This document shows positions 56,837-64,000 of a DNA stretch of 64,000 nt, in pieces. The first letter of the stretch is position 1. Each line of letters starts with the position of its first letter. The stretch is taken from NCBI GenBank assembly GCA_017399865.1, contig JAFQAT010000003.1, forward strand, positions 1 to 64,000, written 5' to 3'. The stretch is from Bacteroidales bacterium. Lineage in GTDB: Bacteria > Bacteroidota > Bacteroidia > Bacteroidales > UBA932. The notes beneath the pieces are model-generated. The model had not been told where the DNA came from. It searched no databases and saw only the letters and a list, made by a program, of their open reading frames with translations. The translations under genes and the position numbers were made by a program.

Positions 56837-59392
56837 ATGATGAATATGAAGACAATATTTAAATATATTCTTGCTGCGGCAATGGCTCTCTCATTCGCAG
56901 CATGCCAGGAAGAGCCTTATTCTCCTGGTGAGCCTGACCTCCTGGATTGCCAGGGCCTCTTCTTCCCGCAGGAGCAGGCAAGGGCATACGAGGTAACTCC
57001 GGAAGGTGCGAAGTACCTTACCTTTACAGTAGAGAGGAATCCGGCGGTCAAGAACTACTTTCCTGAAGCATATGTTCCTTACGAACTGACCAGCAGCGAG
57101 GATGGCTTCTTCGAACTCGAAGACGAGTTCATCTATTTTGATGAAGATCAGGAAAGCACTTCATTCAAGGTCTATTTCTCCGAGGATTTCGAGACTGGAA
57201 AGAAGTATACCTGTACGATCAAGGTGACTGATCCTCAGTATGTTTCGAACTACGGTCTTTCAAGCAACGAGCTGACATTCTCTCTTACTGTGGTGAAGTG
57301 GGAGCTTCTCGGAGAAGGTCTCTGGAGAGACGACTTCTTTACCAGCTTCTGCTCTGAGGTGCTGGGTACAGAAATCAAGGCACCATATCATGAGAAAACT
57401 GTAGAAATCTATCAGAGAGAAGACCTTCCGGGCTATTACAGGGTGGACAAGGTCTATACGGCAGATTATGTGTCTTATCTTTCTGACGGAACAGACAAGT
57501 ATGCTTCTTCCTATACCGAGCTGTGTCCTGGCGGAAGCATATATGTGAATGCATCTGATCCTTCAAGAGTATATGTCGATGCCCAGCTCGCATTCAATCA
57601 TGCGGCATATGGTGGAATCTACATTGCCTCTTATGTTCCTGAAGTATTCCTTGATGCAGGTGACCAGTACGGAACACTCAAGGAAGGAGTCATAACCTTC
57701 CCTAAGTCCGGCCTTGTCGCCTATGTACCTGCTGCCGGCGGCTTTGCTTATGCAAACATTTCAGGAAAGCACCGTATCGTCCTTCCTGGATACAAGGGAT
57801 ATGATTACTCTGTGGCAGTAAAGACATCTCCTTCTGTAAAGGGTGTCATGCCTGTGACCTTCACGCTTGGTGAGGATGTTGCAAAAGTAAATTACAAGGT
57901 GTTCAGCGGCCATCTTTCAGATGTCGACATGGTGTCTAAGCTTGAGGAAGTCAAGAATGGAAAGAATGTCAAGACCGTCACAGCATCGGGTGTATATGAT
58001 TTCACTACAGATGAGACAGGCCTTTATACACTTGTTGCCTGCTCATACGATGATAAAGGCAGCTTCAAGGAATATGCATCAGCAAAGTTCGGCTACGATA
58101 CTGAAAAGGACCCTAAGGAAGTCGATGTACATATGGGCCTCATCGTATCCGACAAGTATGCTGGTGCCGGCTATACAAAAGAGAATTCGATGGAATTCTA
58201 TGTGTACGGAAGCGAACTTACTGAGGTGAAGCTGGCTTTGTACAAGAAGGCGCACTATGAAGATTTCCGCGAGGTCATTGACCTTGAGTTCGAGTCATAC
58301 ATGTCTCCTATAGGCCGTGACGAACTCGCTCAGGTGAACGGTGGCGGATTTACCGGTCTTCTTGGCGGAATGAGTGCTGGAACAGAATACATCCTCATGG
58401 TATATGCCGACAACGGATACCATAGCGGAGTCTATACAGTGACAGCTTCAACTGAGGGCGTATTCAATGTTCTGCAGTCTGACTATACGATCTATGACAT
58501 TCCGTCAAGACTCCAGTCTTCAAAGGAATCTTACTTCAAGGAGTGGGATGTGTGGTCTGTCAACATCGGTATGGAAGATGATGAAGAGATCGTGTGGGAG
58601 AGGACAAAGCGCAGCCGTGCGGAAATGTCTGATGACATCGATTTCTATTATGACAAGAACGGCAACCTTACCGAAGATAAGGATAAGGCTGAATCAGTGC
58701 TCGACCTTGTGAAGATAAACGGTATGTATCCTAATGCAGCCCGTATCTATGGCTTCAAGGATGAGATCCAGTTCGAGTATTATGAGGGCTTCATATACAC
58801 CATGATGACCCAGATGGAGGTCGGCGAACATGACGGAAAGCCTATTTATCCGACAAATGCATACTGGTATTCTGCTTCAAATGGCCTGAATGTTTACCTT
58901 GAGAACGGAGCTATGGTCGGCGGATTCATAAATGAAGCTCAGGATGTGGTGGCTTTTGTAAGCAACCCGGGATCGGAAGCAGGTTCATACGGTTTCTCAT
59001 ATCTGGCCATGCTGCTCGGATATTTCGATGATGAGAGCTATGAAGGTAATTTCACACTCATCAGGGAAGATGCTCATATATATCCTATGCTGGTAAGTCC
59101 TGATGCATCATATGATGCTTCTGCTGCATCTTCTTTCAAGGCTCCGGAGTCTTGCAAGGCCGTTTCAAGCGGGCTTGGAAAGCCACGTGCAAATTATGTT
59201 GAGACTGACCGCGGATATATCATGTCGACAATCGACAAGATAAAGGGAATGCCTTACAACTATATAAGGAATAAGGTGGAAGGCGCTTCAGTATTCGTTG
59301 AATCCACTCCAGTAGACTTTACTATGACCAAGGCATCCGGAACGGAGACCTCGTCAAAGAAAGTGGAGTTCCATAAGGCAGAACTCAGATAA
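56837..59392 (+). CDS. Large surface-type lipoprotein of unknown function
   Basis: 851 residues; Met4 is an alternative start. The lipid cysteine (AACQEEPYSPG) carries an acidic surface-export signature. The N-terminal part (about 35-150) resembles a Calx-beta-like beta-sandwich (TFTVERNP, PYELTSSEDGFFE), followed by several all-beta stretches separated by short linkers; about 570-700 looks alpha/beta. No catalytic motif is visible. Its place after SusD3 is that of a SusE/SusF-like surface binding protein, so substrate capture is the best guess. It was not assigned to a named family. Confidence 0.7.
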   Translation: MMNMKTIFKYILAAAMALSFAACQEEPYSPGEPDLLDCQGLFFPQEQARAYEVTPEGAKYLTFTVERNPAVKNYFPEAYVPYELTSSEDGFFELEDEFIYFDEDQESTSFKVYFSEDFETGKKYTCTIKVTDPQYVSNYGLSSNELTFSLTVVKWELLGEGLWRDDFFTSFCSEVLGTEIKAPYHEKTVEIYQREDLPGYYRVDKVYTADYVSYLSDGTDKYASSYTELCPGGSIYVNASDPSRVYVDAQLAFNHAAYGGIYIASYVPEVFLDAGDQYGTLKEGVITFPKSGLVAYVPAAGGFAYANISGKHRIVLPGYKGYDYSVAVKTSPSVKGVMPVTFTLGEDVAKVNYKVFSGHLSDVDMVSKLEEVKNGKNVKTVTASGVYDFTTDETGLYTLVACSYDDKGSFKEYASAKFGYDTEKDPKEVDVHMGLIVSDKYAGAGYTKENSMEFYVYGSELTEVKLALYKKAHYEDFREVIDLEFESYMSPIGRDELAQVNGGGFTGLLGGMSAGTEYILMVYADNGYHSGVYTVTASTEGVFNVLQSDYTIYDIPSRLQSSKESYFKEWDVWSVNIGMEDDEEIVWERTKRSRAEMSDDIDFYYDKNGNLTEDKDKAESVLDLVKINGMYPNAARIYGFKDEIQFEYYEGFIYTMMTQMEVGEHDGKPIYPTNAYWYSASNGLNVYLENGAMVGGFINEAQDVVAFVSNPGSEAGSYGFSYLAMLLGYFDDESYEGNFTLIREDAHIYPMLVSPDASYDASAASSFKAPESCKAVSSGLGKPRANYVETDRGYIMSTIDKIKGMPYNYIRNKVEGASVFVESTPVDFTMTKASGTETSSKKVEFHKAELR

Positions 59393-59408
59393 ATACTAAA
59401 CAGATAAT

Positions 59409-61490
59409 ATGCATCTCAATTCAATCAGAAGAGCATCTCTGCTCTTGACATTGACGCTTCTTGCAGCTTCTTCCTGTATGGAGGAGCTGCATGATGCTGT
59501 TAATGCACCATCATCAGATGTACCGGGAGCCGTCATGACCAAGGTCATCAACACTCCTGAAGATTCAGAGGAAGGAGCCCTGCTTCTTCTCCTTTCGGAA
59601 GAGGTTTCGGATGCCTTTGCTGCCGGGGACAGGACCCTTGTCGAGGCATTTTCCGAAGGCATTCAGGTGAAGTCCCTGAAGCCTGTCTTCACCATCGCTC
59701 CGGGCAAGGAGAAGGTGGCCAGGAAGCATAACCTCCACAGATGGTTCAAGGTAGAGTTCGAAGGCAAGGACAAGTCTGTTGCCGCTGCCCGTCTTACCAC
59801 GTTTTCAGACGTGGTGAAGGTGCAGTACAACAAGACCATAGTTCCGGCATGCGACCTCTCCTTCACTCCGTACACCCCTTCGCGTCATCAGTTCGCTGCA
59901 GGAGACCTTCCGTTCAACGACCCTATGCTCAAGGACCAGTGGCATTACATCAATGACGGAAAGAACGCTGGTTCAAACACCGCTGTTGTGGGCGGCGACA
60001 TCGCTGTCAGGGATGCCTGGAAGCTTACAGGCGGTGACCCTCGTATAATCGTGGCTGTACTCGACAGCCCTGTCAAGTATGACCATCCTGACCTCGCCGC
60101 AAACATGTGGAAGAACGAGAAGGAAGTTGCCGGCAACGGAAAGGACGACGACAACAACGGCTATGTCGATGATGTATATGGTTGGAACTGTGAGAGAGAG
60201 AACGGTAACATCAGCTGGGAAGGTGCCAAGGCTTCCGGCCATGGTACCCATGTGGCCGGAATCGTTGCCGCTGTAAACGGCAACGGCGTAGGCGTCAGCG
60301 GAATCGCCGGCGGAACCGGCAACGGTGACGGCGTGCGTCTGATGTCATGCCAGATCTTCGAGAACGGAATGTCATCGAACCTGGATGCATCTGCAAACGG
60401 TTTCGTATATGCGGCACAGAACGGAGCAAGCATAGCGCAGTGCTCTTTCGGTCTGATAAACGGTAACTACCAGACGGATGCCGAATATGCGGAGCTTTAC
60501 GGAGCCGAATATGACGGAGTCCAGTTCTTCCTCGACAAGGAGAACAACAACAGCGACATCCTTGACGGAAACATCATAATCGCTGCTGCCGGAAATGAGC
60601 GTGCAGCCATTTCCAGCTATCCTGCAGCCCTTGAAGAAGTCGTTTCCGTTACTGCAATCGGACCGGATTATCTTCCTGCTGTAGGCTATACAAACTATGG
60701 CCCCGGATGTAATATCGCAGCTCCTGGCGGTGACTTCTATATCGGTGACATAACTGCTGTCGAGAACAACCGCAGCCGCATCCTTTCTACATTCATCAAT
60801 ACAGCTTCAGACGACAATGTAGGAACAGGTCATGACTATGTGTACATGCAGGGAACATCAATGGCATGCCCTCATGTGTCGGGAGTCGCTGCCCTCGGAC
60901 TTTCATATGCATACAAGGTGGGCAAGAAGTTCTCTCGTGAGGATTTCATTGCAATGCTCCTTACTTCTGTCAATGACATCGAAGAAGTCAACAAGAACTT
61001 CGTGGACGGTTACAAGGGCAAGTTCTACATCGAAGGCGGAAAGTACAATTATGTTGACCTCGGAGCATACCGCGGCGGCAAGATGGGAACAGGTGCGATC
61101 GACGCATGGAAACTTCTCATGAATGTGGAAGGCACTCCTTCGATTACCGTGAGGGTGCTTGGCGCTGACGAGAAGGCGAAGAGATACGACCTTACCGAGT
61201 ACTTCGGAGGCGGAGCGACAGACCTTACTTATGTCGGCGTAGAGTGTGATGCTGCGACAAGAGCTGCTCTCGGCCTTTCCGACGATGCTTCGTCGCTCGA
61301 AATCAAGTACGGCAAGCTCAGCATCAAGCCTACCAAGGCCGGATCAGGCAAGATAACCATCAAGGCTCTTGCAGGATATGACGAGGATGGAAAGGCTGAC
61401 GGCTGGAACCAGACCGGAGGTATGGAAATCTCAAGGACCATATCTATCATTTCAAGAGGCGTCGCAAGCGGCAACGGCGGATGGCTGTAA
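59409..61490 (+). CDS. S8 subtilisin-like serine protease lipoprotein
   Basis: 693 residues. C23 (AASSC) followed by MEELHDA fits a surface-exposed lipoprotein. An inhibitor-like prodomain (about 40-145) precedes the S8 catalytic domain with D219 (AVLDSPVKYDHPDL), H278 (SGHGTHVAG), oxyanion N396 (AAAGNE) and S484 (GTSMACPHVSG). A calcium-loop-like NGKDDDNNGYVDD insert is present. The C-terminal 150 residues are beta-rich, without a type IX sorting domain. It is the only recognisable enzyme of this operon and would cut proteins at the surface for import by SusC3/SusD3. A 29-bp repeat starts directly after its stop codon. Confidence 0.92.
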   Translation: MHLNSIRRASLLLTLTLLAASSCMEELHDAVNAPSSDVPGAVMTKVINTPEDSEEGALLLLLSEEVSDAFAAGDRTLVEAFSEGIQVKSLKPVFTIAPGKEKVARKHNLHRWFKVEFEGKDKSVAAARLTTFSDVVKVQYNKTIVPACDLSFTPYTPSRHQFAAGDLPFNDPMLKDQWHYINDGKNAGSNTAVVGGDIAVRDAWKLTGGDPRIIVAVLDSPVKYDHPDLAANMWKNEKEVAGNGKDDDNNGYVDDVYGWNCERENGNISWEGAKASGHGTHVAGIVAAVNGNGVGVSGIAGGTGNGDGVRLMSCQIFENGMSSNLDASANGFVYAAQNGASIAQCSFGLINGNYQTDAEYAELYGAEYDGVQFFLDKENNNSDILDGNIIIAAAGNERAAISSYPAALEEVVSVTAIGPDYLPAVGYTNYGPGCNIAAPGGDFYIGDITAVENNRSRILSTFINTASDDNVGTGHDYVYMQGTSMACPHVSGVAALGLSYAYKVGKKFSREDFIAMLLTSVNDIEEVNKNFVDGYKGKFYIEGGKYNYVDLGAYRGGKMGTGAIDAWKLLMNVEGTPSITVRVLGADEKAKRYDLTEYFGGGATDLTYVGVECDAATRAALGLSDDASSLEIKYGKLSIKPTKAGSGKITIKALAGYDEDGKADGWNQTGGMEISRTISIISRGVASGNGGWL

Positions 61491-61519
61491 TGTCATTCTG
61501 AACGAAGTGAAGAATCTTT
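61491..61519 (+). repeat. 29-bp interspersed repeat (family B), intergenic copy
   Basis: Identical over 29 bases to 40016-40044 within uvrA and in the same orientation. It begins at the base after the S8 protease stop and ends ten bases before the next start codon. Confidence 0.85.
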
Positions 61520-61528
61520 AATGGCAAT

Positions 61529-61987
61529 ATGATGAAAACAGTATATAAACTATTACTTGCGCTTTCAGTCGCATTCGCTTCCATCTCTTGTGGAGAGACA
61601 GGTTCAAACGGTCCGGTCGTATCTGACCAGATCGTCGGAGAATGGCATCTTGTCAGCGTTTCAGGATTGAATACGGTGCCTCAGGTATATGTGGAGTTTG
61701 GTCAGGATCTTTCCTTCGAACTTTATCAGAAGGTCGGTGAAGGCCGTTACAGAAAGTATGAAGGCACATATGCCGTAGCCGGAGCCATCGTATCCGGAAA
61801 GTATTCCGACGGCGAGAAGTGGGGCAGCGAATATGAGGCTACGTTCGAAGGAGAGCAGCTTGTCCTCTCGGCCCAGAACGGCTCGGCAGAAGTCTGCAAA
61901 TATGAAAAGAAAGCCCTGTCGGAGTCCGACAAGGCTGAAGCTATTCTTGTGACCAAGTCCGCACAGGACGGTCCTAGATTCCTTTAA
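61529..61987 (+). CDS. Small lipocalin-like lipoprotein
   Basis: 152 residues; Met2 is an equally likely start. The lipid cysteine is in ASISCGETG. The mature part begins DQIVGEWHLVSVSG and alternates beta strands (FGQDLSFELYQK, YRKYEGTYAVAG, GSEYEATFEGEQLVLS), a pattern of lipocalin-like domains common in Bacteroidota lipoproteins. Function unknown. It ends the third SusC/SusD operon and overlaps the convergent aldo/keto reductase gene by four bases. Confidence 0.75.
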   Translation: MMKTVYKLLLALSVAFASISCGETGSNGPVVSDQIVGEWHLVSVSGLNTVPQVYVEFGQDLSFELYQKVGEGRYRKYEGTYAVAGAIVSGKYSDGEKWGSEYEATFEGEQLVLSAQNGSAEVCKYEKKALSESDKAEAILVTKSAQDGPRFL

Positions 61988-63357
61988 AGCTTGTCCTGCT
62001 TAAGGTTCTCGACGTATCTGTCGATCTTATGCAGTTCTCTAGGAATATTGATGCTCTGAGGGCAGTGTGACATGCACTGGTTGCAACCGATGCAGCGCGA
62101 AGCCTGGCGGAGTTTCGGAACAGCCCGATCGTAGCTTACCAGATAAGCGCGACGGGCTTTTCTGTATCCCTCGTCGTTGATGCTTGCAGCAACTTCTCCG
62201 GCGTTCACGCACTTGTTGTAGTGCAGGAGGATGGCCGGAATATCGATTCCGTATGGGCATGGCATGCAGTATTTGCAGTCGTTGCATGGAATCGTCGGGT
62301 ATTTCTGCATGATGGCTGCAGTCTCGTCAAGGAAGGCGAGTTCGTCTTCAGTAAGCGGAACGAGAGGGGAGTAGGTCTTCACGTTGTCCTGGAGATGCTC
62401 CATGTATGTCATGCCGCTGAGCACTGTAAGGACTCCCGGATGGGTTCCGGCAAATCTGAATGCCCATGATGCCACGCTTCCTTCCGGATTGCGCTCCTTG
62501 AGGCGGTCTGCCACATACTGAGGCACCTTTGAAAGACGGCCTCCCAGAAGCGGCTCCATGATCACAGACTGGATGCCCCTCTTGTCGAGCTCCTGCTGGA
62601 GATACTCCGCATCGGCATTTCTGCCGCTTGCATGCCTCCAGTCGACATAGTTGAGCTGGATCTGCACGAAGTCCCAGTGGTATTTTTCGTGATATGCCAT
62701 CATCTCGTCAAATCCTTCCCTGCTTCCGTGGAATGAGAATCCGAGGTTGCGGATGCGGCCGGCCTTGCGCTCTTCCAGAAGGAAGTCCATGATGCCGTTG
62801 TCCACGAACCTGTATCTGAATCCAGCCTCGTTTCCGAGCGAATGGAGAAGGTAGTAGTCGAGATAGTCTGTCTGAAGGTTTTCAAGAGACTTCCTGTACA
62901 TTTCTATGGAGTTCTCCCTGCTCGCGTTGCTGAAGTTGGAGAGCTTTGTAGCGATGTAGTAGCTCTCCCTAGGATATCTCTTGAGTGATTTTCCTGTAGC
63001 CGATTCGCTCTGGCCCTGGAGGTAGACCGGAGCTGTGTCGAAGTAGTTCACACCGTGCTCGATCGCATAGTCTATGAGACGGTCGATGGCTTCCTGGTCG
63101 CATACGTCGCGGCCGTTCTCGTCCTTTACCATAGGCCAGCGCATGCAGCCGTAGCCGAGGATGCTGACCTTGTCGCCCCTCACGCTGTTGGTCCTGTATG
63201 TCATTTCGCCTGTGCCTTCCGCACCTTTCGCTGTCGCACCGGGCGCAGCCGAGGAATTCCCCTTGCATCCCGCAACAGCTCCCAGACCTCCTATCACAAG
63301 GGCAGAGCTTCCTGCCTTCTTAAGAAATTCTCTTCTGTCGATATTGTTGTTCTTCAT
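61984..63357 (-). CDS. Tat-exported aldo/keto reductase with ferredoxin-type clusters
   Basis: 457 residues. The start has a twin-arginine motif (DRREFLKK) and a cysteine after VAGC (C31), so it is likely a Tat-exported lipoprotein. The aldo/keto reductase barrel spans about 50-350 with the catalytic set NYFDTAPVY, ATKLSN and YLLHS. The C-terminus carries two 4Fe-4S motifs (CNDCKYCMPCPYG and CIGCNQCMSHCPQS). Such proteins act as extracytoplasmic oxidoreductases; the substrate is unknown. It follows the ferredoxin-like gene by three bases and probably receives electrons from it. Confidence 0.88.
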   Translation of the reverse strand: MKNNNIDRREFLKKAGSSALVIGGLGAVAGCKGNSSAAPGATAKGAEGTGEMTYRTNSVRGDKVSILGYGCMRWPMVKDENGRDVCDQEAIDRLIDYAIEHGVNYFDTAPVYLQGQSESATGKSLKRYPRESYYIATKLSNFSNASRENSIEMYRKSLENLQTDYLDYYLLHSLGNEAGFRYRFVDNGIMDFLLEERKAGRIRNLGFSFHGSREGFDEMMAYHEKYHWDFVQIQLNYVDWRHASGRNADAEYLQQELDKRGIQSVIMEPLLGGRLSKVPQYVADRLKERNPEGSVASWAFRFAGTHPGVLTVLSGMTYMEHLQDNVKTYSPLVPLTEDELAFLDETAAIMQKYPTIPCNDCKYCMPCPYGIDIPAILLHYNKCVNAGEVAASINDEGYRKARRAYLVSYDRAVPKLRQASRCIGCNQCMSHCPQSINIPRELHKIDRYVENLKQDKL

Positions 63358-63360
63358 AGC

Positions 63361-64000
63361 CTAAATCGTTTTATGTACTTCGTGTCCTTCTACATGAATT
63401 GCGGTAAGCGGCCTTGCAGGGCAAAGGTTTTCGCATGCTCCGCATCCGATGCACCTTTCCTCATTCACTACCGGGATCCTGAGCGACTTAGGGTCGTCCG
63501 GATTCTTCCTTACCATGCTGATGGCTCCGGCAGGACAGTGTCTTGCGCAATTGCCGCAGCTGACTTCGTCTGTGTTCACGACGCAGTTGTCAAGGCATAC
63601 GACAGCGTGTCCTATCTGGATCGAAGACTTCTCCTCAACGCTTATAGGCCTGATCGCTCCTGCAGGACATACGTCCGAACATTTCGTACACTCAGGACGG
63701 CAGTAGCCTCTTTCGTATGACATTTCCGGCTGCATGAGGGTCATCAGGGAAGTCGAAGGCCTGAGAACCTGGTTAGGACATACGCTTACGCAGAGCTGGC
63801 ATGCCGTGCAATGGTTCGCGAAGTTCTTCAGACTGAGCGAACCGGCAGGCACCAGCGGAGTCTGCCTTTCCGGCTTCTTTGCGCGATCAATGTCCGTGAG
63901 TCCTCCGTCGACCTTCATTTCCTGTGCCTTGGCGGCAACGGCTGTCGTCGCGATCGCTGCAGATACCATGAACGCACGTCGGCCCTGGTCCGTCATCCCC
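63361..64000 (-). CDS. Multi-cluster 4Fe-4S protein, truncated at the window edge
   Basis: At least 212 residues. Cysteine motifs CTACQLCVSVCP, CRPECTKCSDVCP, CGNCARHCP and CIGCGACENLCP indicate several 4Fe-4S clusters. An ATG at 63996 gives GRRAFMVSAAIATTAVAA, but the frame stays open to the edge. From memory, related Bacteroidota proteins have an N-terminal membrane part before this DQGRRxF segment, so the true start probably lies outside. It would pass electrons to the aldo/keto reductase encoded directly downstream. Confidence 0.75.
   Translation of the reverse strand, partial: GMTDQGRRAFMVSAAIATTAVAAKAQEMKVDGGLTDIDRAKKPERQTPLVPAGSLSLKNFANHCTACQLCVSVCPNQVLRPSTSLMTLMQPEMSYERGYCRPECTKCSDVCPAGAIRPISVEEKSSIQIGHAVVCLDNCVVNTDEVSCGNCARHCPAGAISMVRKNPDDPKSLRIPVVNEERCIGCGACENLCPARPLTAIHVEGHEVHKTI

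Overview
The window looks like chromosomal DNA from a gut-type member of the Bacteroidales (Bacteroidota) of roughly balanced base composition. Three SusC/SusD pairs, many lipoproteins with an LxxC-type box, promoters of the Bacteroidota type (TTTG, 19-20 bp, TAnnTTTG) and the lack of Shine-Dalgarno spacing all point there. The genus cannot be fixed from the sequence; an uncultured Rikenellaceae/RC9-like or Cryptobacteroides-like lineage is a guess. No rRNA, tRNA, CRISPR array, transposase or phage gene was seen.

Layout. 1-7294 holds housekeeping genes: a truncated gene at the left edge, a DUF4160/DUF2442-HTH pair, a U32 peptidase-family protein, a polyprenyl diphosphate synthase, RsgA, a MATE exporter and an organophosphate-type MFS transporter. 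7296-9435 is a LytS/LytTR two-component operon on the minus strand, divergent from the starch region. 9623-35638 is a large starch/malto-oligosaccharide utilisation locus: GPH-type sugar transporter, SusC1, SusD1, SusE-like protein, surface GH13 amylase with BACON and SusE/F-type modules, MalQ, a second SusC/SusD pair, then a run of lipoprotein glycosidases (type I pullulanase, small GH13, SusA-like GH13, GH97 SusB). 35753-48395 is mixed: DPP IV-like peptidase, UvrA with an unusual insertion, TGS/nucleoside kinase, MBL hydrolase, deoxynucleoside kinase, acyl-CoA ligase, nitroreductase, an Fe-superoxide dismutase fused to rubredoxin, and a small outer-membrane protein. 48716-50973 encodes an FHS-type sugar transporter and a ROK glucokinase. 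51863-61987 is a third SusC/SusD locus whose only recognisable enzyme is a surface-type S8 protease, which suggests peptide rather than glycan capture. 61984-64000 holds a Tat-lipoprotein aldo/keto reductase and the 3' part of a multi-cluster ferredoxin-like protein.

How it fits together. Starch would be bound by SusD1, SusE and the accessory modules, cut outside the cell by the BACON-GH13 enzyme, imported through SusC1 or SusC2, degraded in the periplasm by pullulanase, SusA and SusB, and carried inward by the GPH and FHS transporters. MalQ and the ROK glucokinase then act in the cytoplasm. The residues after the lipoprotein cysteine support this split: acidic in the predicted surface proteins, not acidic in the predicted periplasmic enzymes. 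No SusR, hybrid two-component or ECF-sigma regulator lies in the locus; the divergent LytTR system is the only local candidate and the shared intergenic region holds LytTR-box-like repeats.

Beyond genes, the most interesting structure is several families of short interspersed repeats. One is a hairpin with a conserved 35-nt core between unrelated perfect arms. One is a 29-bp exact repeat also found in frame inside uvrA. One is a hairpin followed by an AAGTTGTTG-like tail. A promoter followed by an intrinsic terminator upstream of the FHS transporter may make a small RNA or an attenuator.
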